Below are positions 8,953 through 16,697 of a DNA stretch of 64,000 nucleotides, in pieces (position 1 is the first letter of the stretch; the number at the start of each line of letters is the position of its first letter). This DNA comes from Solimonas fluminis (GTDB taxonomy: Bacteria; Pseudomonadota; Gammaproteobacteria; Nevskiales; Nevskiaceae): assembly GCF_002930645.1 (NCBI RefSeq), contig NZ_PSNW01000010.1, forward strand, positions 62,281 to 126,280. The letters run 5' to 3'. A model generated the notes under the pieces. It was not told the origin of the DNA, did no database searches, and worked only from the letters and a program-made list of their open reading frames with translations. Position numbers and translations under genes: made by a program.

Positions 8953-11112
8953 TCAGATGCCGATGACGCCACCGTCGTCGCGGGTGACCACGACCGTGGA
9001 CGAACGCGGGCGGGTGACGCCGCCGTCCGGCCAGTGGCTGAGCGGGGCTGCGAGGGAGCCGCTCTCACCCGGGTGCTGGATGTTGACGAACATGGTCTTG
9101 CCATCCGGCGTCATGGCGATGCCGGTGATCTCGCAGTCCTTCGGACCCACCAGGAAGCGGCGCAGGTCATTGGACGTGGGGTTCTTGCCCTTGTAGGTCG
9201 TCTGGCCCGCCACGGTGATGTCGCCGCCATCGCCCACGGCACCGGGCGCGGCCGCCAGCATCATGCAGTTGGTGGTGTCGGTGTAGGCGCCGTCGTCGGT
9301 CTGGATCCACAGCACGCCGCGCGGGTCGAACCACAGGCCGTCGGGGCTGGACAGGTCATTGTTGGCGCCGAGGTTGGAGAGGTTGACGTCGGCCGGATAG
9401 GTGGAACGCGAACCGAACAGGTAGATATCCCATTCGAAAGTCGTGGCCGCCGGGCTGTCGCCGTCCTCGTGCCAGCGGATGATGTGGCCGTTGACATTGC
9501 CGTTGAGGCTGCTGCTGGTGCTGCCGGTATCGGCGTCGTAGTTGCGCGGGTTGGCGGCGTTGACCGGCTGCGAGGCGGAACCGCGGTTGGAGTTGTTGGT
9601 GAGGGTCAGGTAGACCTCGCCGTTGATCGGGTTCACCGCGCCCCATTCCGGACGGTCCATCTTGGTCGCGCCCACGGCGTCGCCGGCCAGGCGCGTGTTG
9701 AGGCAGACGTCCGCCTGGTTGGCAAAGGGGTAGTTGGGGCTGGTGGCGTTCAGGCCGTTCTTGTCGAACGTCAGTTCCACCCACTCGCCGGTGCCGTTGG
9801 CATTGAACTTGGCGACGTACAGCTTGCCGCTGTCCATGTACTTGTCGCCCACCGCCATGCGGTCGGCCTTGTTGGCGTCCGCCGGATCCCAGTTCGCGGT
9901 GGAGACGAACTTGTAGATGTAGTCGCCGCGGTTGTCGTCGCCCATGTAGAACACGACCGGCTTGCCGGCCTTGACCGGACCGGGCCAGCAGCCTTCGTGG
10001 GCGAAGCGGCCCAGCGCGGTGCGCTTCTTCGGCGTCTTGGTCGTGTCGTAGGGATCGATCTCGACCACGAAGCCGAAGGTATTGATCACGTTGCGGTAGT
10101 CGGCGGTGGCGGCATCGCCGGTCACGCCGGTGATCCAGCGGGCGAACTGGTCGTCCGCGCCTGCGGTTTCCCAGAGGTGGCGGCCGGCCGCGCCCTGCGC
10201 GTTGCCGTAGCGGGCCAGCGAGGTGGCCTGCTTGGCGATATCGCCGGTGCGCTTGGAGTTGTCATCGGCCGCGCGGGCGAAATAGCCCGCCCAGTTCTCC
10301 TCGCAGGTCAGGTAGGTGCCCCAGGGCGTGTAGCCGTTGGCGCAATTGTTGACCGTGCCGCGGGTCTTGGTGCCGTTGGTCGAGAACTTGGTCACGACCT
10401 GCGAGTCGCCGCGCACAGGGCCTGAAAGTTCCATCTCGGTGAAGGTGGTGATGCGGCGGTTGAGGCTGCCCTTGGTCACCGCGAACTTGCCCGCCGCGTT
10501 CTTCTTGACCTCGATCACGGAAACGCCGTGGGCGTTCATTTCCTTGATGCACTCGTCGGGCACCGTGCGCTTGCCGCTGACGCGGGTTTCGCCGGCGGCG
10601 TGCAGGTAGGTCGTCGTCAGCGCCTCGTGGTTCATGCAGAGGATGCCGCGATCGGAGGCCTTCGGATCGGGGGTGGCACCGGTGGCGGCCAGGCCGAAGA
10701 AATACATGCCGTCGTGATGGTCGCCGGCGCGGTCCACGTAGGAGGCGCCCGTTTCGCTGCCGTTGTCGGCCCAGGCCGGGACGCCTTCCTTGATCGGATC
10801 GCCCAGCGAGTACAGCACCTGGGCGGTGTAGCCATCCGGTACCGTAAGCACGTCCGCCGTGCTCTTGGGCACGGGCACGAAGCTCAGCTTCGGCGTCGGA
10901 ATCGGCTCCTCGACCGGGGGGGTAGCGGGTTCATCGTTGTCGTCGTCATCGCAGCCGGCGAGGCTCAGGCTGCCGAACAGCGCAGCGGTGGTCGCGGAGA
11001 GACCACCGAACAGCGTCTGGCGACGGGTAAAGCGCGTCTCCGCGATCTCCATGATGTGGGGGTTGGCGGAGGTATTGGTGACGACATCGTCGTCATGGTC
11101 ATGGTGACTCAT
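8953..11112 (-). CDS. phoX: PhoX-family alkaline phosphatase, chromosomal copy
   Basis: 719-residue member of the PhoX/DUF839 family: Tat-exported, Ca/Fe-dependent phosphatases that release phosphate from monoesters. The N-terminus has a Tat signature (Arg30-Arg31 in TRRQTLFGG), and the hydrophobic stretch ends in a lipobox-like L-A-G-C (Cys54) followed by an acidic linker. Conserved blocks include ILCMNHEALT, YLTCEENWAGYF, GRFAHEGCWPG, GDDNRGDYIYKF, KMDRPEWGAVNP and SPDGLWFDPRGVLWIQTDDG. A 717-residue paralogue lies at 38278-40431. A Pho-box-like array precedes it. Confidence 0.88.
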   Translation of the reverse strand: MSHHDHDDDVVTNTSANPHIMEIAETRFTRRQTLFGGLSATTAALFGSLSLAGCDDDDNDEPATPPVEEPIPTPKLSFVPVPKSTADVLTVPDGYTAQVLYSLGDPIKEGVPAWADNGSETGASYVDRAGDHHDGMYFFGLAATGATPDPKASDRGILCMNHEALTTTYLHAAGETRVSGKRTVPDECIKEMNAHGVSVIEVKKNAAGKFAVTKGSLNRRITTFTEMELSGPVRGDSQVVTKFSTNGTKTRGTVNNCANGYTPWGTYLTCEENWAGYFARAADDNSKRTGDIAKQATSLARYGNAQGAAGRHLWETAGADDQFARWITGVTGDAATADYRNVINTFGFVVEIDPYDTTKTPKKRTALGRFAHEGCWPGPVKAGKPVVFYMGDDNRGDYIYKFVSTANWDPADANKADRMAVGDKYMDSGKLYVAKFNANGTGEWVELTFDKNGLNATSPNYPFANQADVCLNTRLAGDAVGATKMDRPEWGAVNPINGEVYLTLTNNSNRGSASQPVNAANPRNYDADTGSTSSSLNGNVNGHIIRWHEDGDSPAATTFEWDIYLFGSRSTYPADVNLSNLGANNDLSSPDGLWFDPRGVLWIQTDDGAYTDTTNCMMLAAAPGAVGDGGDITVAGQTTYKGKNPTSNDLRRFLVGPKDCEITGIAMTPDGKTMFVNIQHPGESGSLAAPLSHWPDGGVTRPRSSTVVVTRDDGGVIGI

Positions 11113-11177
11113 GCGCTGGCGTTCCTTGGCTTGGGGGTAGTGGCTGGGATAAACCGGCCTGAGCCTAGGCGGCTGAT

Positions 11178-11206
11178 GTGACGCTCGTCTGACCGTTTTG
11201 TTACGT
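11178..11206 (-). promoter_or_regulatory. Pho-box-like tandem array upstream of phoX
   Basis: On the minus strand three 7-mers, ACGTAAC, CGGTCAG and GCGTCAC, share a GT(A/C)A core at exactly 11-bp spacing, the geometry of PhoB sites (consensus CTGTCAT repeated every 11 bp). The array is 66-94 bp upstream of the phoX start, with TAGGCT 10 bp downstream as a possible -10 box. Confidence 0.5.
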
Positions 11207-11271
11207 TTGCCTGCCCGTGCCGGGGGACAGGCGGCGGTTTTCGCCTAGAATGGCGCCATACGGAGGGTTTC

Positions 11272-11937
11272 ATGATCAAGATCATGCTGGTGGACGACCA
11301 TCGCCTGGTGCGGGCGGGCCTGAAGCGCGTGCTGCAGGAGGTGCCGGACATGGAGGTCATCGCCGAAGCCTCCAGCGGCGAGGAAGCCCTGGACCTGCTG
11401 CGCAGCCACACCCCGGACGTGGTCCTGATGGACATCAACATGCCGGGCATCGGTGGCCTGGAGGCCACCCGGCGCCTGCTGCAGAAGCTGCCGGCCGCCC
11501 GGGTGATCGTGGTGTCCATGCATCTGGAGGAGCCGTATCCCAGCCGCATGCTGGCGGCCGGTGCCGCCGGCTACATCAGCAAGGACTCCGCGGCCGACGA
11601 GGTCGTGGCGGCGATCCGCCGCGTCAATACCGGCGGCCACTACGTGGCCGCGGATGTCGCCGGCAACCTGGCGGCCTCCCTGGTCAAGGGCAACAACGGC
11701 GGTTCGCCCTTCGAGCAGCTGTCACAGCGAGAGACCCAGGTCATGCTGATGGTGACCAAGGGGTACTCCACCCAGGAAATCTCCGACCGGCTGCACCTGT
11801 CGCCCAAGACGGTGAGCACCTACCGCTACCGCCTGTTCGAGAAGCTGAACGTCACCAACGACGTGGAGCTGACCCGCATGGCGATGCGCTACGGCCTGCT
11901 GGACGAGAAGTCCTCGGAGCCCGCCGCCGGGGCCTGA
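11272..11937 (+). CDS. uvrY: Response regulator, UvrY/GacA type
   Basis: 221-residue NarL/FixJ-type response regulator. The receiver has the acidic pair in LVDDHRLVR, phospho-acceptor Asp54 in VLMDINMPG, and YISKDS with the conserved lysine; the C-terminal LuxR-type helix-turn-helix reads LSQRETQVMLMVTKGYSTQ followed by LHLSPKTVSTYRYRLFEKL. The gene lies 18 bp before uvrC, the classic uvrY/gacA-uvrC arrangement; UvrY/GacA works with the BarA/GacS sensor to activate Csr/Rsm small RNAs. Confidence 0.9.
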   Translation: MIKIMLVDDHRLVRAGLKRVLQEVPDMEVIAEASSGEEALDLLRSHTPDVVLMDINMPGIGGLEATRRLLQKLPAARVIVVSMHLEEPYPSRMLAAGAAGYISKDSAADEVVAAIRRVNTGGHYVAADVAGNLAASLVKGNNGGSPFEQLSQRETQVMLMVTKGYSTQEISDRLHLSPKTVSTYRYRLFEKLNVTNDVELTRMAMRYGLLDEKSSEPAAGA

Positions 11938-11955
11938 GAGCCTTAAAATAGGGGC

Positions 11956-13773
11956 ATGAAGCCCCAGACGGAGTCCTTCGACTCCCGCAGTTTCCTTTCG
12001 CAGCTCACCACCCAGCCGGGTGTCTACCGCATGTACGGTGCGGAAGGGGAGCTGCTGTACGTGGGCAAGGCGCGCAACCTGAAGAAGCGCGTCGGCAGCT
12101 ATTTCCTGCGCGCCAGCGGCAATCCGCGCATCGAGAGCATGGTGTCGCAGATCCGCCGGATCGAGGTGACGGTCACCCGCACCGAGGACGAGGCGCTGCT
12201 GCTGGAAAACAACCTGATCAAGGAGCAGTCGCCGCGGTACAACATCTCGTACCGCGACGACAAGAGCTATCCCTACGTCCGCTTCACCGCCCACCGCTTC
12301 CCGCGCATCGCCTACTACCGCGGCGCCAAGATCGGCCAGGATCGCTACATCGGTCCGTTTCCCTCGGCCAGCTCGGTGCGCGACACCCTGGGCACGCTGC
12401 AGAAGCTGTTCCGCCTGCGGCCCTGCCGTGACACCTTCTACAACCACCGCGAGCGTCCCTGCCTGCAGCACCAGATCAAGCGCTGCAGCGCCCCCTGCGT
12501 GGGCCTGATCGGCGAGGAGGAGTATGCGCGCGACGTCGCCAATGCCCAGCGCATGCTGGAGGGCCGGGCCGACGAGCTGGCCAAGGATCTCGGGGCCGAG
12601 ATGGAGCAGGCGGCGGAGGTGCTGGACTTCGAGCGGGCCGCGCGCCTGCGCGACCAGATCTCGGCGCTGCAGCGGGTACGCGAAAGCCGTGCGCTGACCG
12701 GCGGCGCCGAGGACCTGGACGTGATCGCCGTGGCGCCGCACGCCTCTAGCAGCTGCCTGGCGGTGGTCAGCGTGCGCGACGGCGTCAACCTGGGCCACAG
12801 CAGCCACTTCCCCCGGCATCCGCCGCAGGTGGAGCCGGAGGAGCTGCTGGAGAGCTTCCTCAGCCAGCACTACCTGGAGCAGCCGGCGCCACCGGAGATC
12901 CTGGTCAGCCACGAGCTGGAGGATGCGGAACTGCTGGAGGCCGCGCTGGCGCAGCGGGCGGGCCGCAAGGTCACCATCAATCGTCCGCAGCGGGGCCCCA
13001 AGCTGCGCCTGCTGGAAATGGCGCAAAGCACGGTGCAGCAGGCCCTGACCACACGCCTGACCGAGATGGCCAGCATGGACGAGCGCATGCTGGAACTGCA
13101 GCGCGCCCTGGACCTGGAGAGCCCGCCGCGGCGCCTGGAGTGCTTCGACATCTCCCATACGCAGGGGGAGCGCGCAGTGGCCTCCTGCGTGGTGTTCAAC
13201 GACCAGGGGCCGCTGAAGTCGGCCTACCGCAAGTTCAACATCGACGGCATCACGCCTGGCGACGACTACGCCGCCATCAAGCAGGCCGTCGGCAGGCGCT
13301 TCGCCAGGGTCAAGAGCGGCGAGGTCCAGCGGCCGGACCTGCTGTTCATCGACGGCGGCAAGGGGCAGCTCAATGCGGCCCTGGAAGCACTGGACGAAAC
13401 CGGGATCGAGGACCTGCGCATCGTGGCCATCGCCAAGGGGCCGACGCGCCGGCCGGGGCTGGAGGAACTGATCCTGCCGGAGCGGGAGTTTCCGCTGCGG
13501 CTGCCGGGCGATTCGCCGGCCCTGCACCTGATCCAGCGCATCCGCGACGAGGCCCATCGCTTCGCCATCACCGGCCACCGCGGCCGCCGCGAGAAAGCCC
13601 GCCTCGGATCCGACCTGGACAGCATCGAGGGCTTGGGGGCCACCCGGCGGCGCGCGCTGCTGAGGAGCTTCGGCGGCCTGGCGCAGCTCAAGCGCGCCAG
13701 CGTCGACGACCTGGCACGGGTGGAAGGCATCTCCCGCACGCTGGCGGAACGCATCTACGCCCATTTCCACTAG
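11956..13773 (+). CDS. uvrC: Excinuclease ABC subunit C
   Basis: 605-residue nucleotide-excision-repair nuclease that makes both incisions around a lesion with UvrB. Domain order: N-terminal GIY-YIG nuclease (QPGVYRMYG, LLYVGKARNLKKRVGSYF), the cysteine cluster near IKRCSAPCVG, the UvrB-binding UVR motif around EVLDFERAARLRDQI, the RNase H-like nuclease (ECFDISHTQGE, LLFIDGGKGQLN) and C-terminal helix-hairpin-helix (SIEGLGATRRRALLRSFGG). Full length. In operon with uvrY. Confidence 0.96.
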   Translation: MKPQTESFDSRSFLSQLTTQPGVYRMYGAEGELLYVGKARNLKKRVGSYFLRASGNPRIESMVSQIRRIEVTVTRTEDEALLLENNLIKEQSPRYNISYRDDKSYPYVRFTAHRFPRIAYYRGAKIGQDRYIGPFPSASSVRDTLGTLQKLFRLRPCRDTFYNHRERPCLQHQIKRCSAPCVGLIGEEEYARDVANAQRMLEGRADELAKDLGAEMEQAAEVLDFERAARLRDQISALQRVRESRALTGGAEDLDVIAVAPHASSSCLAVVSVRDGVNLGHSSHFPRHPPQVEPEELLESFLSQHYLEQPAPPEILVSHELEDAELLEAALAQRAGRKVTINRPQRGPKLRLLEMAQSTVQQALTTRLTEMASMDERMLELQRALDLESPPRRLECFDISHTQGERAVASCVVFNDQGPLKSAYRKFNIDGITPGDDYAAIKQAVGRRFARVKSGEVQRPDLLFIDGGKGQLNAALEALDETGIEDLRIVAIAKGPTRRPGLEELILPEREFPLRLPGDSPALHLIQRIRDEAHRFAITGHRGRREKARLGSDLDSIEGLGATRRRALLRSFGGLAQLKRASVDDLARVEGISRTLAERIYAHFH

Positions 13774-13854
13774 GGCCGGTTTTTTCACCCCGTGGCTTGC
13801 CGGCCAGGCGTTGGAGTCGGGTAATCTGTCGGACATGACAACCAGGACGACTGC

Positions 13855-14430
13855 GTGAAGCTCACCCTGCCTTTGGCCCTGACCCTGGGCCGCGTGGCCG
13901 CCATCCCGGTCGTGCTGGCCCTGTTCTACATTCCCGTGCATATCGCCGGGCATGAGGTCTCGCGGCAGCTCGCCACGGTCATCTACGCCGCCGCCGCCAT
14001 CACCGACTGGCTCGACGGCTACCTGGCGCGCAAGTGGAACCAGACCAGCAAGTTCGGCGCCTTCCTGGATCCTGTGGCGGACAAGCTGCTCGTGGCGGTC
14101 TGCCTGGTGATGCTGCTCCAGGACCAGCCGGGCGGCATGCTCGCCGCCCTGGTGGCCGTGATCATCGGCCGCGAGATCACCATCTCGGCACTGCGCGAGT
14201 GGATGGCCGAACTGGGAGCCCGGACCCATGTGGCGGTGAGCTGGATCGGCAAGGTCAAGACCGGCTTCCAGATGACCGCCATCGGCATGATGATCTGGGA
14301 GATTCCTACCTTCCATCTGCCGATCTACCAGCTCGGCTACGGCCTGCTGTTCATCGCCGCCGTACTGACGATCTGGAGCATGGCGGTCTATCTGCGGGCG
14401 GCCTGGCCGCTGATGGCGGACAATAATTGA
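13855..14430 (+). CDS. pgsA: CDP-diacylglycerol-glycerol-3-phosphate 3-phosphatidyltransferase
   Basis: 191-residue inner-membrane enzyme making phosphatidylglycerol phosphate from CDP-diacylglycerol and glycerol 3-phosphate. It contains the CDP-alcohol phosphotransferase signature DWLDGYLARK...GAFLDPVADKL with its four aspartates, plus several hydrophobic segments. GTG 13855 starts at LTLPLALTLGR, matching the family N-terminus. Its position after uvrC and before tRNA-Gly and tRNA-Cys matches E. coli gene order. Confidence 0.93.
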   Translation: MKLTLPLALTLGRVAAIPVVLALFYIPVHIAGHEVSRQLATVIYAAAAITDWLDGYLARKWNQTSKFGAFLDPVADKLLVAVCLVMLLQDQPGGMLAALVAVIIGREITISALREWMAELGARTHVAVSWIGKVKTGFQMTAIGMMIWEIPTFHLPIYQLGYGLLFIAAVLTIWSMAVYLRAAWPLMADNN

Positions 14431-14468
14431 GCAATTTGGGACGTTTGAAGAAAACCCGCGCAAAAAGC

Positions 14469-14496
14469 TTGACTTGCCCTCACTTCTCTATAAAAT
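14469..14496 (+). promoter_or_regulatory. Promoter of the tRNA-Gly/tRNA-Cys unit
   Basis: TTGACT (14469-14474) and TAAAAT (14491-14496) with a 16-bp spacer, ending 15 bp before tRNA-Gly. Confidence 0.7.
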
Positions 14497-14511
14497 GCGC
14501 GCTCTCAAGAC

Positions 14512-14587
14512 GCGGGAATAGCTCAGTTGGTAGAGCGCAACCTTGCCAAGGTTGAGGTCGCGAGTTCGAGCCTCGTTTCCCGCTCCA
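14512..14587 (+). tRNA. tRNA-Gly (GCC)
   Basis: 76-nt cloverleaf with acceptor pair GCGGGAA/TTCCCGC, D arm GCTCAGTTGGTAGAGC, anticodon stem CAACC/GGTTG around loop TTGCCAA (anticodon GCC), T arm GCGAG-TTCGAGC-CTCGT and encoded CCA at the 3' end. Counterpart of E. coli glyW by position. Confidence 0.95.
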
Positions 14588-14660
14588 GTTTCAAGAAAAC
14601 CCTTGCAGCAATGCCGGGGTTTTTTAGTCTCAGCGGCTGGTAGAATCCCAGCCGTCCGGT

Positions 14661-14734
14661 GGCCAGGTGGCAGAGTGGTTATGCAGCGGACTGCAAATCC
14701 GCGTACGCCGGTTCAATTCCGACCCTGGCCTCCA
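14661..14734 (+). tRNA. tRNA-Cys (GCA), integration target
   Basis: 74-nt tRNA with acceptor GGCCAGG/CCTGGCC, anticodon stem GCGGA/TCCGC around CTGCAAA (anticodon GCA) and encoded CCA. The T stem has one apparent mismatch. The 3' 44 nt recur at 28119-28162, marking this gene as the attachment site of the provirus; the gene itself stays intact. In E. coli a tRNA-Leu follows, but here the provirus begins. Confidence 0.94.
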
Positions 14735-15074
14735 CCTTCTTCTTTTTCCGACCCTTCTTCTTACCGCCAGCAGTTGCCGTGGCGGTAGCTGCCTGCGCGC
14801 TCGCGTGAGCCCTGGCCATGTCGGCCAGCTTCGCGAACGCATCACGCGCAAACGTTGATTTGGCGCGGGCTGCGGACACATCGGCGAAAACCAACACCGG
14901 GTCCATCCCAGCAAGTTCGGCGATTCGAGGGATTAACTCCTCGTCAAAATCTGCCCGCCCTGTACGCCAGTTGCTGACGCGCGACTGAGACACCCCCAGC
15001 AGCTTTTTTACCGCGTAATCCGAGGGTAGGTTGTGACGCGCGCGAATGGCGTCGAGATAGCCAGCAGAGTTCAT
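14679..15074 (-). CDS. Helix-turn-helix repressor-like protein reading into attL
   Basis: 131 residues from ATG 15074. Residues ~5-70 form a phage-type HTH DNA-binding domain (YAVKKLLGVSQSRVSNWRTG), followed by a helical Ala-rich region and the lysine cluster KKKGRKKKK. It is transcribed divergently from the early genes, with a palindrome between them, so it is the likely lysogeny repressor. The last ~18 codons run antisense through tRNA-Cys and the stop is chromosomal; in the circular virus the frame would continue for 43 other codons. The tRNA-antisense tail resembles a common annotation artefact, so the physiological C-terminus is uncertain. Confidence 0.72.
   Translation of the reverse strand: MNSAGYLDAIRARHNLPSDYAVKKLLGVSQSRVSNWRTGRADFDEELIPRIAELAGMDPVLVFADVSAARAKSTFARDAFAKLADMARAHASAQAATATATAGGKKKGRKKKKVEARVGIEPAYADLQSAA
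14691..14734. repeat. attL: 44-bp direct repeat in tRNA-Cys
   Basis: From the anticodon loop to the CCA end of tRNA-Cys; identical over 44 nt to 28119-28162. Flanks diverge immediately on both sides, as expected for an integrase crossover core. Confidence 0.92.
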
Positions 15075-15150
15075 TTTCCGGTGCCTCCAACCGAAAACAC
15101 AGCTAATGCAGGGTAGTTGAAGCAAGAAAGGGTCTTCAAGCAACAAAGGT

Positions 15151-15166
15151 GGTTGATAAATCAACC
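15151..15166. promoter_or_regulatory. Candidate repressor operator GGTTGAT-aa-ATCAACC
   Basis: Perfect 7-bp inverted repeat between the divergent repressor and early genes. Half-sites AGTTGA (15115-15120) and GTTGATC (15170-15176) flank it, giving three related GTTGA elements in about 60 bp. Confidence 0.55.
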
Positions 15167-15230
15167 ATAGTTGATCTAGCGTCCGCTCCAACCCGGGTAG
15201 CTCCCGGGCCAGCCACGCCTCCGGTGGAAA

Positions 15231-15250
15231 GGGGCCCCAAACGGGGCCCC
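15231..15250. repeat. GGGGCCCC-aaac-GGGGCCCC hairpin
   Basis: Two copies of the self-complementary GGGGCCCC separated by AAAC, in the leader of the early operon. No T-tract follows, so it is not a standard terminator; it may be an RNA structure or a replication signal. Confidence 0.4.
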
Positions 15251-15291
15251 GATCTGGACCGGGGAGGGCTGAACCAACCGGAGATGACGCG

Positions 15292-15564
15292 ATGGACACT
15301 GTTGCAGCTACACCCCAGACCCAGCCTGAACAGCGCAAGCCGCTGTACCAGCGCTTCCCCGTCCTGACGATCGAGTCGGGCCCCGTGCAATGGTCGGTGT
15401 CGATCGGCTACAGCACCATCCAGCCGCCCGTGGCGCTGCAGACCGGAGGGTTGACGGCCATCCTGGCGCCGGACGTCGCCCGCGAGATCGCCCGCGCTCT
15501 GTACGCCGCGGCCGATGCCATCGACGCCGAGCGCGCCGAAACCACCCTGGGCTTCACCTCGTGA
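15292..15564 (+). CDS. Provirus early protein, unknown (90 aa)
   Basis: First rightward gene of the early region, ATG 15292 with CCGGAGATG upstream. 90 residues with no recognised motif: an N-terminal polar stretch, a probable beta section around PVQWSVSIGYSTIQPP and a helical ALYAAADAIDAERAE. The stop overlaps the GTG of the next gene (GTGA). Not similar to anything I recognise. Confidence 0.65.
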   Translation: MDTVAATPQTQPEQRKPLYQRFPVLTIESGPVQWSVSIGYSTIQPPVALQTGGLTAILAPDVAREIARALYAAADAIDAERAETTLGFTS

Positions 15565-15779
15565 ACGCCCTGGCCCTGTTCCCCAATCTCCCCGAGCCGG
15601 CGCCGCGCGCCCCGTGCACCCACGGCAGCCACCACTGGCTGCGCGTGGGTGACACCCTGATCGAAGGCGACACCGCCACGGGTCAGGTGCACGTGTCCGG
15701 CCCGATCCCCGCCGGCATCGCCGCCCAGGTCGCCATGGCCGTGCGCGCCGTCGGCACGTGCGTGGGGTTCTCGTCGTGA
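15561..15779 (+). CDS. Provirus early protein, unknown (72 aa)
   Basis: 72 residues from GTG 15561, coupled by GTGA overlap to the preceding gene. It contains CTHGSHHWLRVGDTL and CVGF, so a small Cys/His metal site is possible but unproven. The stop shares one base with the next ATG (TGATG). Early operon position suggests a regulatory or anti-host role; no function can be assigned. Confidence 0.6.
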   Translation: MNALALFPNLPEPAPRAPCTHGSHHWLRVGDTLIEGDTATGQVHVSGPIPAGIAAQVAMAVRAVGTCVGFSS

Positions 15780-15952
15780 TGGGCTCCCCCCACGTCCCCC
15801 TGTCCGAGTACGCCGCGTTCCGCCGTGCCGCCGCTGCACGTGCACGTGCCACCGAGAAGCGCCGCCGCGCCCTGGAACGTGCCGGCTGGTCCTTCGCCAC
15901 GTTCACCGTGGGCGTGGTGACCGGGTTCCTGCTGCACGGGGTGACCCCGTGA
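15779..15952 (+). CDS. Provirus small membrane protein (57 aa)
   Basis: 57 residues, ATG 15779. A basic helical N-terminal half (FRRAAAARARATEKRRRALE) is followed by one transmembrane segment (FATFTVGVVTGFLL). A peripheral, positively charged cytoplasmic domain plus one membrane helix. Function unknown. Confidence 0.6.
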   Translation: MGSPHVPLSEYAAFRRAAAARARATEKRRRALERAGWSFATFTVGVVTGFLLHGVTP

Positions 15953-16413
15953 CAGGCGATCTGCTGGGGCTGTTGCTGTCGCTGGCCCTAGGGCTGGGCC
16001 TCGGCCTGCTGATCGGGCCTAGCCTTTCGAGGCGTGGTGATAGCCGACGCCCCCCACAAACCCCGCCGCCGCCGCCAGGGCATGGGTCACAACGTCCCAG
16101 CGACCCGAAAACATCGCCACCGCAATCACAGCAGCGACCACCCCAAGACCGAACATCTCTTTTCTGTGTGTCGCTCGGTCCTGCTTCTCGCCCCGGTCCG
16201 TCGCAATCCGCAGACGCTCTGTTTCTTCTCGCGCTTGCTGCGTTCGCTCTTTCTCTTGACGGACGTTACCGTCTGACACTATCCGCGCCCCCTCTACCAC
16301 CATCATCCGGAACACCTCCACGTTCGGATCAATCTGCTGGGCAGGAGGCGGGGGAGACTGCTGGTCAAGATCGGTCATCGGTGGCTCCGGTTACGCCGGA
16401 GAGTTTGCCATGA
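15949..16413 (+). CDS. Possible membrane protein ORF overlapped by an antisense gene
   Basis: GTG 15949 overlaps the previous stop (GTGA) and its own stop overlaps the next ATG (ATGA), the junction style of the rest of the operon, which favours a real gene. Residues 1-24 are a convincing transmembrane stretch (LLGLLLSLALGLGLGLL). From about residue 25, however, it is Pro/Ser-rich with A/T-rich third positions, as expected for the reverse of the minus-strand gene at 16019-16378. It may be a gene whose 3' part was replaced or disrupted. Confidence 0.35.
   Translation: MTGDLLGLLLSLALGLGLGLLIGPSLSRRGDSRRPPQTPPPPPGHGSQRPSDPKTSPPQSQQRPPQDRTSLFCVSLGPASRPGPSQSADALFLLALAAFALSLDGRYRLTLSAPPLPPSSGTPPRSDQSAGQEAGETAGQDRSSVAPVTPESLP
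16019..16378 (-). CDS. Antisense-oriented coiled-coil membrane protein in the early operon
   Basis: 119 residues from ATG 16378, preceded on its strand by GGAG with a 6-nt spacer. Residues ~30-70 are a charged coiled coil (RQEKERTQQAREETERLRI); two hydrophobic segments follow (FGLGVVAAVIAVAMF and a Gly/Ala-rich stretch to GYHH). Codon third positions look coding in this frame and not in the opposite one. It is the only leftward provirus gene besides the repressor. Its location suggests an acquired accessory gene, perhaps acting at the host membrane; that is inference. Confidence 0.65.
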   Translation of the reverse strand: MTDLDQQSPPPPAQQIDPNVEVFRMMVVEGARIVSDGNVRQEKERTQQAREETERLRIATDRGEKQDRATHRKEMFGLGVVAAVIAVAMFSGRWDVVTHALAAAAGFVGGVGYHHASKG

Positions 16414-16697
16414 CCCCCGCCCAGATCGCCCACGACCGCGCCGCCCACCACGTGAAGGCACGGCACCGCCTGGACGCCATGGGCGACGTGCCGCCCGTGA
16501 CCGACGCCGAGGGCACCCGCAACTACGCCGAAGCCTTCCTGCACGCTGCCTCCTGCAGCGAGTGCGCGTTCTGGTGCCGTGGGCAGGGCCAGTGCCGCCG
16601 CCATGCCCCCCGTGTCACACGGTCGGCCGGCGTCACAGAGTCCATCTGGCCCCGCACGGGTGCCGGCGACTGGTGCGGGGATTGGGCGCAGGCGTAA
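16410..16697 (+). CDS. Provirus Cys-rich protein, possible zinc-binding (95 aa)
   Basis: ATG 16410, preceded by GGAGAGTTT. A helical N-terminus is followed by CSECAFWCRGQGQCRRH and a C-terminal WCGDW, a cysteine pattern compatible with a small metal-binding domain. The stop overlaps the next ATG by one base. Function unknown. Confidence 0.65.
   Translation: MTPAQIAHDRAAHHVKARHRLDAMGDVPPVTDAEGTRNYAEAFLHAASCSECAFWCRGQGQCRRHAPRVTRSAGVTESIWPRTGAGDWCGDWAQA

Noticed and set aside
11722-14463. 913-codon minus-strand frame across uvrC and pgsA
   Set aside because: Composition is that of reversed GC-rich codons, and it lies opposite two firmly identified genes.
14679-14734. The tRNA-antisense peptide (IEPAYADLQSAA) as a real conserved protein segment
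   Set aside because: It is a recurrent artefact of reading tRNA-Cys backwards. Kept only as part of the uncertain repressor tail.
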